35,105 nt of DNA from Acanthaster planci (Eukaryota; Echinodermata; Asteroidea; Valvatida; Acanthasteridae): assembly GCF_001949145.1 (NCBI RefSeq), contig NW_019091385.1, positions 451,413-486,517 of the forward strand, given 5' to 3'. The translations under genes were made by a program, and so were the position numbers. The notes under the pieces were generated by a model that saw nothing but the letters and a program-made list of their open reading frames with translations, had not been told where the DNA came from and ran no database searches. Of the stretch, positions 18,092-30,000 are shown one piece after another. Each line of letters starts with the position of its first letter. Positions within the stretch are counted from its first letter, which is position 1.

Positions 18092-21000
18092 CTGGATATG
18101 GACAAGTACATGTACGCCATCAATGAGACAGTTCAGTATTTCAAATAGCCAAGGTCTTTCACGTACAAAGAGCGCATGAGTCAGTGTATGGCTACGTTGA
18201 CAGGAAAGACTGTGGCTGTTCCCAAATAGCCTCATACTGGGCATGTGCTGTCGGGATACTGAATTACATGTAGGCTCGTTCAAAAATTTATTTAGCACCA
18301 TAGCAAATCAAGGATATAGTCTTTGTGGCTCGTACGCAGGTGGTGTACAGTTCAAAATTTCAAATGAGGGTACGGAAGGAAGGGGTGGGGCTGAGGGGGG
18401 GTGCACACATGCCCCCATTACCCATTTCTGATGGTTAGGCCACTGGTTCCACAATGCAGTGTGATACATGTTTGGATGTAGTAAATCATGCACACAAGTT
18501 TAATACATGTAGGAACAAGATGTGGCCTTGGGAACCGCTCAAGAGTTTCTTCAATCTCAGTTTTAGTTTTCAATTTGAGACTCACCTTGGGGCCACTGTT
18601 GTACATGGCGTGAAGGCAACCTCTATGGAAGAGATGTCCACATCTGCTCAACTTCAAGACGACGTCATCCGTGTCTTCAGTGTAATGGGAGCCTTCGCTG
18701 AGCTTCTCATAGCAAATTGGACATTCCTGGAAAACATGATGGAGGAAATTCAAGATGGAGGGTCGACTTTCGACAACAATCAAAAAATGTCTGGACAGAT
18801 GTATCCCGAGAGAACTTGAAATGAGAAATGTGAGGGTCAGGTGCAAAGAAGATGACTTCATGTCAGGATTGGTAATGTTGCAAAATATAAACTAGAAAAA
18901 TTGGCTGGAATGATTTTCTAAAGGTGCATTTTATTTTGAATTTGGCTTTCTTTCATGAGGATAGACTTTAAACTCAATTTTAATGTAGATATACGACTGA
19001 TTCTGAAGCCATACGCATCTAATTGATTTATGGCAGGAGAAAAGAAAGAGGGTACTTGTAGTGATATGGAAACCGATTTTCACTGGTACCTCGTCCGGTA
19101 TCTTCTTGACCTTGTTGACATACTTTTTCATCACATCTTCAGGAGAATCCACTGAAAATATGATACAGACAACAATACTTCATTAAGATTTCTCACAGTT
19201 TACATAAACCTTTAGCGATGATGAAAACACAAAAGAAGCTGTCCACAAGTTGGCTGAAGTAAGACGTGCACAGCAGTCCACTGTGTACGAGCACAATACG
19301 AAATTTGGAAAAAAAATGGAGTTTAGATGCACCACACACAAATCAAAGGTAATTAGTTTAAATGTCGCTCTTGGCAAGTACCCATATTTAAGCTTACCAA
19401 AAAGAGTGCACGGCATGCAAGACACCCACATTTCCCTTACATACATGTACCTAGTGTGGACGTTCCTTTTCATGCAGTTAAGAAAACTCAGTGAAAATAC
19501 TCATTTTTCTGGAACTGGGAACACGATTTTCAGCTGGCTTTTTGTACAAGGTTTCCTTGACTATTCCTCTTCCAATATGACAGATGATCCCTACCCCAAA
19601 ATGCCTCTAAACTTCTTTTTCAGAGAAGGGGAAACGTCCTGTGGACGTGTGCAAGTCCACAGAACGTCTTCCTTTCCTGCATCGTGTGGACATCTTTTGT
19701 TCACAAGTCCACACTAGGTATGCAAGGTTAGTGCACATGCACATTCAACATATGGACTTTGCCGTCAAGAGTTGCCCATATTTGAAAATCCTTTCGACAC
19801 ATCACTGTTTTCAACTTTAAAAGGCTCCAATCAAATTGAAATGAGAACAAAATGATCAGTGAAATCCACTACACATCCATTCAAGAAAGAATGGGAATAT
19901 AAGCAACAACACATTGTACTTGATTGTTTCAGGAAACTATTTAACAGTTTAAGTCTCATTTACTGCATCGCTCCCAACATATCTTTTTAAGAACCTTTTA
20001 AAACAGCTCCGTGCTGGTGCAGATTTCATAATATGCAACAGAACACATGCCAAGATACCACAAAATGCTGTTTTTGTGTAATTTGCTTCCACAGAAAGTT
20101 AAGACATACACAAAATGGTACATGTATGGAAAGTTTTTTTTTCAAGTGACTCTATGTGTTGTGTTTTTTAGCGGGTGAAGGGTCGTGTCTATGCTTGGGA
20201 TTGGATCTAGAATGGGAAAATGATTTCGGATCATCTGTTAATTATCGGTTGATTTTCCCCGGTGCCCATGTACAAATTACATGTACATCTTGGATACCAG
20301 GAAAAATCAGCCAGACATTGATTAATGGTCACAGACAGCACTTTGTCCATTACTAAAGTTTTTAACACTGGTCTATGTCTTCTTTGCCAGTAAGGGAGAG
20401 CTTGTGAGGTACAGGTTACATGTACATTCAGAGCCTGCCAAGCAATGTGACCGTACCTCTGATGAGCGACGTTGTCTTCTGCTTCTTCTTGCTGGGTTTA
20501 ATGCCTTCCACCGGCCGGATACTCCCCTTGGAGATGGGTGGGGGCGAGAAGATGGGGATGGGCGTCGGGTGGAGCTTGACGGGCACTGCAGTGGAGAGCA
20601 ACAGGCCCGTGATGGCTGGTTGGGGAGGGCGAGGGGCAAAAGGGAGGTAACAGAATGGCCAAGAAGGGCGCGGCCACAAAAAAAAAGAGAGAGAGAAAAA
20701 AACCAGATGATGCGGGCGGGTGAGGTGTGAAGTGGTGGGCGTGGTGGGAGATTAAAACGTGAGTATGAAAACAGGAACCATGGGAAGGAAGGGCGGGGTT
20801 TGCTTTTGGTTAGCCAATCAAAATCCACAGCATACAACTTCAAAATCCATGAAGCATGAGCGATGTATAAAGCCTACATGTAATACCTCTCAATGGACAT
20901 AGTTCAGAGGCATAGAGGGCGCTATTAAGCCCAGCATTGAAGGCAAGTGAAAAGAGTAGAGGTTGCATCTGACTTGGCTACAGCCAGCGATAGTACATAT

Positions 21001-24000
21001 TTCGATCAGAAGTGGCTCTAGCCATTATGCAGAGGCTTCCATCGGAACATACATATTATTTTAAGCCGTAGCCAAGGCATAAGTACTACATGTATGAATG
21101 AATTCAGGGGATACAGAGTTTTGCCTCAGATCCAGAGCAGAAAAGGTTGCCTCAGAATGGTTCATTTTTATCATAGGGGTGTTCTGCTTTTCGCTCGGTG
21201 TTCTTAAGTAGATTTACCTGTATGTGCATAAACTGAGGCCATGTCTGAAACGGGCTTCCAGAGCTACGGCTAGGTCTATTGTCTATGCATCTCCACACTT
21301 TTCCAATGGAACGAAGACCTAGACCTAGCACTAGACAACCGATTCAGATGCAGCCTGAGGCCGTGTCCGAAACGGGCTTCCTGTGCTATGGCTAGGTCTT
21401 ATTGTCTACGCGTCTCCACACATTTCCAATGGAACAAAGACCTAGACCTAGCACTAGACAACCGATTCGGATGCAGCCTGAATTTATCCACTGCTCAGCC
21501 TCTGGCCGACTTGTGATGTCAGGACAAAAGTTACTTCAACAGTCACATCAGTTTCATTTTTGTTTCTCTTTGTTTTTTCTCTAGGGCACTGCAAAAACTG
21601 CCTCCAAACACCAAATTCAGAAGACCACTGGTTCTTTTCCTCCCAAAGACAACTTTGAGATGCCCTGAAGCATGGTATTCAAGTTTATGATACAAAAGTA
21701 CCAGCATTTTGTTGATGGTCACAGTCATAACAATTTATTAGTTAGCAGCCATGTGGAACAAAGGGACCATTTTATTATTTAAACCACACAAATCAACTAT
21801 TGTTAATATGAAATAGATGCACAATTAAACTTTAATTATCAAATATTACGATGTTAATGTGTGAAGTATATCGTGCACTGTTTGTGCATAAGGAGGCCAG
21901 ATTGCATTAAAAAGGGAAAATAAATCAACTGTAACACACACACGAGCTCTTGTTAATTTGAAGCAGTGCAATTTTTCCTTAGTCGGTGAACAACTTTGCA
22001 CTGACCTCTTCAAATGTCACAGAAAGCCACCAAATGCAAAGTAATCGGTTTTTGGATGTGAAATGAATGCTAATGTTGAGTTGCCATGGTCACTCAAAGA
22101 GCAATTGACTGATTAACGAATTGAGATGAATATAGGATTATGCGACTAGGATATCATTGTGATATTCTGTCCATGTGAAATGAACAAGCCAACAATTAAA
22201 TTACCTTTGACACATCACCTGAACTTGTTAATGGGAAATTCTCCACTGTGTACGAAACCCATAGATCACTCAGTGCTGTCAAGGGACATTCTACCCCATA
22301 GTCAAGTTATTCATTCTAAACTCTATCATACCTTCCTCAATCCTACAAAATCCATCCAAACACTGCATACATGTAGATTTGAAAGGGAAAGTGTTGTTCG
22401 TGCACACACCACTTCGCCCACACGCCACTTCGCCCACACTGTACATGTACGTATCCGATAGAATGCACATACCTTAACTTCACTTATAAAAGTTGAAAGT
22501 TGCGTCATGTACACTGACTTACCACTAAGACATTTTCAGTATTTTTTCTGTGCTTCAACGCTCTCCAGAGAGTAAATCATGACTCCTGATATTTGTTTTC
22601 CTTGAATGCATACCGGTACTGACAGATTCTATCAACATTTTACACACTTTTTTTGCAGTTTACAATACTTGCAGTCAGCCATTTAATGTACATTTCATTT
22701 CAAAAAGGTCCTGCAAGATTGCCAAAAATTTTCTGAGGCATATTTGCATTTTATTCTTGAACATGTACATGTACCGGTAGCAGGCATGAAGTCACATGCA
22801 GGTCATTAAGCATGTTAAGTAAAGATTGATTAATCTCTTCATACATGTCCAAGTACTTGTATCATAAAAACAACCAGAAAATCTAACAAATATACATGTA
22901 CCAGCAAAAAACTTCCAAGGCGGCTCTCTACAATTTGGTTGAATTAAATTTAAAATTTATCATGATGGTTGAATATGACTCATGTGAATTACAATGTACA
23001 TGCACATGTAAGTGTAGGGATATACACGTACACTGTACAGTACAGTATGGACACAAAGACAGTCAGGCTTCAATAGAACGATACAAGGACCAGTACATGT
23101 ACTGAGCAGCCCTCCATTTGCTGAATGAGTATTTTTACTACCAGCAAAAGGTTAAAGGGGCTTTGTAGCATTAACATCATTTCAGTGAGCTCTGGGGCCA
23201 ATTTCAAAATTTGCTTAAGCGTGAAAAAACCTTGCTTGACAAATCAGGTTACCAGCCAAATTTTCATGTGATGTACATTGTATATTGTTTTGGAATGGTA
23301 TTCACCTGTCTTTTGGTTAGCATGACAATCACATAGATTTTGAGCTGGTAACTTTTGTTTTTTAAGCAGGGTTTTTTTCCGCTTAAGCAAATTTTGCACT
23401 TAAGCAGCTCTGTGAAATTGGCCCCTGGTTCCAGACAAGAGGCCAAGATACCATGCACTCAATGCAACTGTAGACTTCAGACATGCCCATCTAAAACACT
23501 GCTGAACGGCGGTTTATTCAACCCTACCAGCAAAAATATATCTCACTCCAAATTCACTAACTGTGTACAACTCACAATGCAAAGTTTCAATGGCACAGTC
23601 ATACGTGACCCGGTACATCGAAACTAGGACTAAATCGCAAATTGACTTTTTGAGATATTTACATGGTCAGAAAGAGAATTTCATAAGCTTTCAAGTGGTA
23701 CACATTACAAGTGTGTTGATGGTAACCTTTCATACATACACCTTCAAAATATACAGAAAGCGCCACATCAATATTTTCAAAGTTTACCCACATCCCCACT
23801 TTACTCATGTTACTCGGCCATTATGTAAAATAGCCTCAGCGACTTATTCCTAATTACTATATACTGGGCCACATACACCTGGGCACCATGAACAGTGTTT
23901 GTTAACAAAGGCTGATTTTCAAAAATGAGAGAATTCATCTCATTCAAAGTTGGGATATTTTACAGCAGCAATCTTCAATTTCTCAACCAAAGTTCCTCAT

Positions 24001-27000
24001 CATTATTAGCTGAGATTTCTTCCTCAAATAACAGAAAACCTATAGATGTTGAAGGGCACATTCTTTTAGAAGAAAAAGACACATAAAAGGCAGGCTTCTC
24101 TTTCATCTGCAAATGTTAATGATGCTTGTGGTTACTCTGTGGATGGGCCAACGCCAGTAATGTTTGTAGGACTTGAAAGTTGCCAAAGTAGCAGGGGCTG
24201 GTCAGGATAATCCCCGAACCCATCAAGGAGTATTGTTAACAAAACCGACCTGAGATTTTCAACAATCTCTGCTTCAATCTTCTGCGAGTTGCTATCTTAC
24301 CTGTCATGACCGGGCTAAGTCGAGCCCCTGCTGCGTGCGCTGGTCTCGCTATGATAGAGTTGGGTGTCGACTGAGACCTAGATATACATTGTATAAGAAA
24401 AGACAAAATGTTTGCTGCAGGCTGGATTCCAAGTTCACCATGTCAGATTGGGTGTACCAGCACATGTGTGGGTGTTAAATGCCATTTTTCTTTTCCTTTT
24501 GGAAAGCATTTGGCTTCCGTTTCCAAAAGGCTGGTTGGGACTGAAATTGCTATACAAAACGTTTCTTCTTAGCAATGTCTTGTTTTTATTTCTACCGGTA
24601 ATGTTATATCCCTTTTCCCGCATTAAAAAAAAATTCTACCGGAATTGTCTTGAGGGCAACAGTTTTTCATCACAAGTATGAACGCATCAGCAAAATACAA
24701 TCAGGGACTGATGCCACAGAGCTTTTAAGAGCTAATAAAAAATGCTACATGTACATGTCAGTCTGAACATACATGTACATGTACAGTACGTGCTATCTGC
24801 TTAGTACACACGTTACCAACCAATGCACAGTGAAAAGTACATCAACTGACACTTGTTCCCTGCTCATTTTTGCTCAACAAATAATTGACAAAAATGATAT
24901 TCTCTGTGTGGCCAGCTCAATAAAAATGAACCCATGTGTATATCATATCATGCAAATATGCCATACCTTTGTGCACACTCAGGTGAAAACTGGCCACATA
25001 TATACGTTTATCATCTGACCTTGTAAAACAGTGGGCATACATGTACTGTATGTGGTAATTTTCACTGTCTCAGAGCCAGCTCGGTATTACAGTGTATGCT
25101 CAAAATGAAGGGTGTCCAAGGCCATTTGGGACCAAAAGTAAGTGCGCACTAGCTCTGCGCTATCAGCATGGCCATACACTTATTCACATGCATGCTTTGT
25201 TCTTGAGTGAGCTTGCCTTTTTGAAATGTCAAACCGGCTCATGAGGCCACACTTCCGTTTGGCTGAACAGAATCAATAACTCAGACAAAACTGAAGTAGT
25301 TACGTACAAAGTGCCAACTCTTTCGAACTGACCTTGTCATTCTGCCTGCCGCAGCAGCAGCAGCTAAACACGAAGTTGTTGAGCTGGAGCTTATCACAGC
25401 CCCGCTGGACACGCTGGGCCTCTCGTTGGCAGAGCCACTCACCCCTGCCATGGTAGCTGGTACGCTGACAGACCTCGGCAGGGAGGACCTAGTTCCGATC
25501 CCTCCACTGCCTGAGCTAGTCCCTGCTGCGTTAGGGTCCGGTGGTGAAGTCCACGCCACAGTAGCTCGTACTCCACTGGTAGCGGCCACTGATTTCCGCG
25601 AGGCCGCTCGCTTACCGGGGTGTTTCTTGCCGGCCCGTCCCAAGGAAGATGAGGCAGAGGTTGAACAGTCAGACCCTTGGGAAGAGTTTGAATCGTCCGG
25701 CGCCGCTGTCGTGGCGGTGGGCTGAGACGACGGCTGTGGGGGCGCTTGTAGACTGGTCGGCCTGCTCAGAGCGGCTGAACCACCATCATGCGAATCCTCC
25801 TCCACAGACTCCATGCTGGCGCTGGAGCTGCACTGCGCAGGCGTGATCCGTGGGTACCCAGGCACTGGCAGGCACATCCGTCGTATATTGCGAACAAACC
25901 CAGTCCCCGAGCGCTGCTGCGTCATGGCCACAAGGTCCAGCTCATATGGCAGACAGCTGGGTGTCGTGGACAAGTCAATGCTACCGTAAGGATGCTGGTA
26001 CGCTTCTTCAATGATACAGGATGTGTCAACGTCATAAGGGCACCAGTTATAGTCATCCTGCCATTGCCATTCAATGTTCTTCCCTGGGGCAGAGGTAGCT
26101 TGGAAGGTACGTCTTCTTATTGAGCGTACCGTCCCTGTCAAAATAGATAAATTTTACAGAGGCTGTGTGAATAAATTGACAATCATTTTCAAAAGTGACA
26201 GCAAACCACATAGGTTCGATTCCAACCTTTAGGAATGTGGTACACGTTGCATTGGGCAAATGTTAACTCTATGGGCCCCAGCTGAATCAAGAGAGGGCGC
26301 CATTTTCTTAGCAACGGACGCTCCTTTGGTCGGAACTGAACTTCACGCATTACGGTTGCATCATTACCAAGAAAATAAACATGACCAATGCCACTCTTTT
26401 CCACCAATGGGGGTGCTTTTGCTAGAGGCGGATACCAGGTGTTACCCTTAAACTTTAGGGCCTGTTTCTTTCGCACAGATCTGAATTTGGATTAGTAATC
26501 TCCAGTTGGCTCACTAACTCCAGAACCCACCTAACAAATGGTGCAAGCCAGAGGCACCAGTAGGACCAGAGAAACAAAGAGGCTCTTAATATCATTGATT
26601 GCTTGCGATGCCCGCTGCTGTATTGGATTTGAGCCAGCCGACTCTGTGGTTCAGTGGTTAAGAAGTTTGCTCTAATAAGCAGGGAAAATGGGTTAAGAAT
26701 TCCATCCAAGCCAGTTAGTGATTTTTTTGTAAAGTCCTACGCCATTTCTTCTGGATTAGAAGTAGGCCTATCCATATCGCAACAGAGATCTGTTCATCAA
26801 CTTTCAAAGAGGTCAATGAACTCCTCTTCAACCAAATTCTCCTGTTGCCCACTACTGAGTAGGGAAACACAGCTGTGCATGCGTGTCCATGATGCAATCA
26901 ATAGATGACATCTCAAGGAGATGTACGATAAGATAAATTCATCATCCCACATCCCTGATTCCACACTCCAAGGATCAGATAACATCTGCTCCCATCACCC

Positions 27001-30000
27001 CAAGCAGTTTGGCATTCTTGTCAAGACGAACACAGCCTCCTGTCCGCGACACTACAGTGTACCTCCATCTCTATGCTACACTGAGCTCCTTGACCATGAA
27101 ACCTAACAAATGTACATGCCTTCTTGTTAACACAATTTAATCATGCCAAATGTACTGATAAGCTTTCACCACATGATGTACATGTAAGTTTTAACACCAA
27201 AGACCCTACCCTCATCCTTAAATTCTTCACAGCTTGAGTAGGTGGCTTCAATAGCGTCTGAGAAAACGATGTACAGTGTTGTACTTGTAGACAGTCGTAC
27301 ACACACACACGCCCCGATGCAACCCCCTTTCTTGCTTTATACATGTAGTTCACCGCACATCACCTCCGATGTGCTTACGCATACAGTACATGTACATCAT
27401 AATGTCCGATGAGCCAGCCACGGCACGAGTTGGCTCAATTAACAATGTCTGAGGCCGCCCCTATGGACTGGCTCCGCTAATAATGGGGAAAAATCACTTC
27501 TTCTTTTTTTTCATTTGGCAATGGAGGAGGCAGTTCCATGACTTGGAAAAAAAAAAAGTTGAAAAAAGAAGATTCTGAAACAAAAACCAATCAGTTGCAG
27601 GTGAACTGTGGACCGGAGGGCACGATAACACCGTGAGCAGCAATACCCACAGGTCTATCCATTATTTCCGCAATGGAAATGTCAATTATTCAATTACTTT
27701 TGTCCTTTATTTCCTGTCAAATCCTGAATACCAGGAATTTTAGAGGTACCGTACAGTTCAAAGAAATCTGTTTGACTTTATTCTCTAGCACTCTGCTGCT
27801 TGCTGTGTATAGTACGGCCAATATCATGACCCCTTGAATTTTCAGAATTTGATGTTGAAATTATGCCATGGAGTTCAAGAGTTGAAAGACAAAACCCTAT
27901 TGGAAACATGCATCACCTTCACGGCTTCGGGTTGCCTCCCTCATTTTCAATTTCTGGATTAAAAACATCGGGCTGATGACTTCCGCGGGCTGTTTTTCCT
28001 TAGTTTCCTTGTATTTTATTTTAAACATCTCAGTAGACAGACTTGGCTCGATTACATGGGGTCGTGAAAGAATACTAGACGAGAACATACGCCACATTAA
28101 TGATTCACTGATTAGACTGGGAAGGGTTGTGCCAGATGAGACCCAACTGAAGGTCTCAGTGCATGAGGTGCATGTAGAGCTTCACGTGCAAGAATAGAAG
28201 CTTACATGTATGACCTGGAAATTGGAAAATAACTTGTCCACATGCATACATTCCCTTTAAGCATTCTATATATCCAATGAAAGCTCAACAATAACAACCT
28301 TCCTAAGTATACAGGTACATATTTATGTACTGTACATGTACCTTCTTGGGCCTGAGGGCGTGTGATGTCATTTAGTCTAACCAATAGTAAAATGGAAGCC
28401 TTCTGCATGAGATAGAAAAGGCACTTACACATGTACATGTCTTTGCCACTTGGACTACATGTAGTTTCTTTTTCATATTTCTAAAACCACATTACAAGAA
28501 TTTGCTTGACTCAAGGCTAATTTCCTGCTTACAAACAGCAACATCTCAAACACAAGCGTTGATTAAAGTCTACATTTACAATTATATGAGCTCTCTCCTT
28601 CCATCCTCTACCCTGACTCTCATCTCAGTGAATTCCCCATTCTCAGTGAATTCCCCTGTCTCAGTGAATTCCCCAGTCTCAGTGAATTCCCCTGTCTCAG
28701 TGAATTCCCCTGTCTCAGTGAATTCCCCAGTCTCAGTGAATTCCCCAGTCTCAGTGAATTCCCCAGTCTCAGTGAATTCCCCAGTCTCAGTGAATTCCCC
28801 AGTCTCAGTGAATTCCCCAGTCTCAGTGAATTCTCTAGTGAAAAGTCACCGCATCTTGAAATTGCCTGTAACCTGATCTGATTGCTTTGCCACTGCAGTG
28901 TCTTCTCTAGACACCCCCTTACCCTCCTTAAAAATTTCCTGCGATACGTCACTGATCCTCGACTGCATCAGACATTGCAACCATGCTGCAATATCTTAAT
29001 TTAACAATAACAGTGCACTGAACAAATGTCAACACATACACCCACATGTATGTGCCTCGCAGAATACGTTATGTACTGGCTACAATGTACATGTACATTT
29101 ATGCTTCAAAAGTAAAAAAATCAAGCATGTACATGTACATGGTGTAATAACAGACACCCCAAGGCGGGCATAGCACCTGCGTGCACAGCATTACATGTAA
29201 TATGCCTAGACATGCACCTGCTATGCCAGCATGGTTTACAGGTACACAAAAAAAAGGAGCAATTTTACATCCAGAGTCGTCAACCCTGGTAAATGGCTCA
29301 TGATGACGTAGGGACACTGCTCTGCTGGGGATCTTACGGACTCACAAATTTCCCCTCAGGGAAGTCTCACGACCGGAAATGCGCCAACGAGACGTGGATT
29401 ACCAATTGGCCGCATTAGGATGGGGAAAAGAAGGTTCATGAGAATCATGACGGTACACAAAAAAAACAGGGAACATTTTCATGCTCAGAGAAAAACGGTA
29501 ATTTACTCGTTTTCTCAACAGACAGACAGAGCTACTGTACATGTGTTTTATTGAAAACAATTCAACATTTGTTTAAAGTGGAACACTCACTGTGATAAAA
29601 TTTGGGGCCGTGTAACAAAATAGCTGTGTTTCCTAAAAAAAAAAAAGTGGGGCTGGGCGCAGGAGATTTTTTTTCTCCCTCAAAATTTTTTGGCCACAAT
29701 TGTTACAGGATAATGGCCACTTAATTAATAAATTAACGTTGTGGGTATTTGAACGCATTTGTAACATGTGACAATACCTGTATTGCTCTGATATTAGGAT
29801 GTACATGTAAACATGTAAACATGTAACTACATGTATGTAAAAACAAGAAACAGTTCTTAATGCATGTTTCCCAGCCTACCCTACACATGTATATCATGTG
29901 GCGTGTACTGAAAGTTTCAAGATGGAATATACCGGTACATGTACATGTATTTGGGACTACTGCAATGTATTTTGTGTCTTACATGTACATGTACCGTATG

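Larger units (their letters stand above)
20616..24300 (-). other. Deltex intron 3
   Basis: Large intron between exons 3 and 4. It holds a purine-rich stretch next to exon 4, a tandem pair of small foldback elements (21235-21479) and another at 23193-23426. The rest is AT-rich with acatgtac palindromes and no exon that the splice phases would require. Confidence 0.6.

Noticed and set aside
20404-20843. Long Arg/Ser/Pro-rich frames on both strands near 20.4-20.8 kb
   Set aside because: They are shadows of Deltex exon 4 and its purine/pyrimidine-rich border; only the frame with SPPPISK fits the family and splice phase.
23590-23870. Possible transposon with gtgacccgg and ctgggccac ends
   Set aside because: The inverted match is only a few bases and the arms do not continue.
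25426-26123. Plus-strand frames over the GC-rich segment
   Set aside because: They are opposite-strand shadows of Deltex exon 2, which has domain and splice support.
28502-28952. Repetitive peptide frames VNSPVS (plus) and LRLGNS (minus)
   Set aside because: Both arise from an 18-bp minisatellite whose period is divisible by three.
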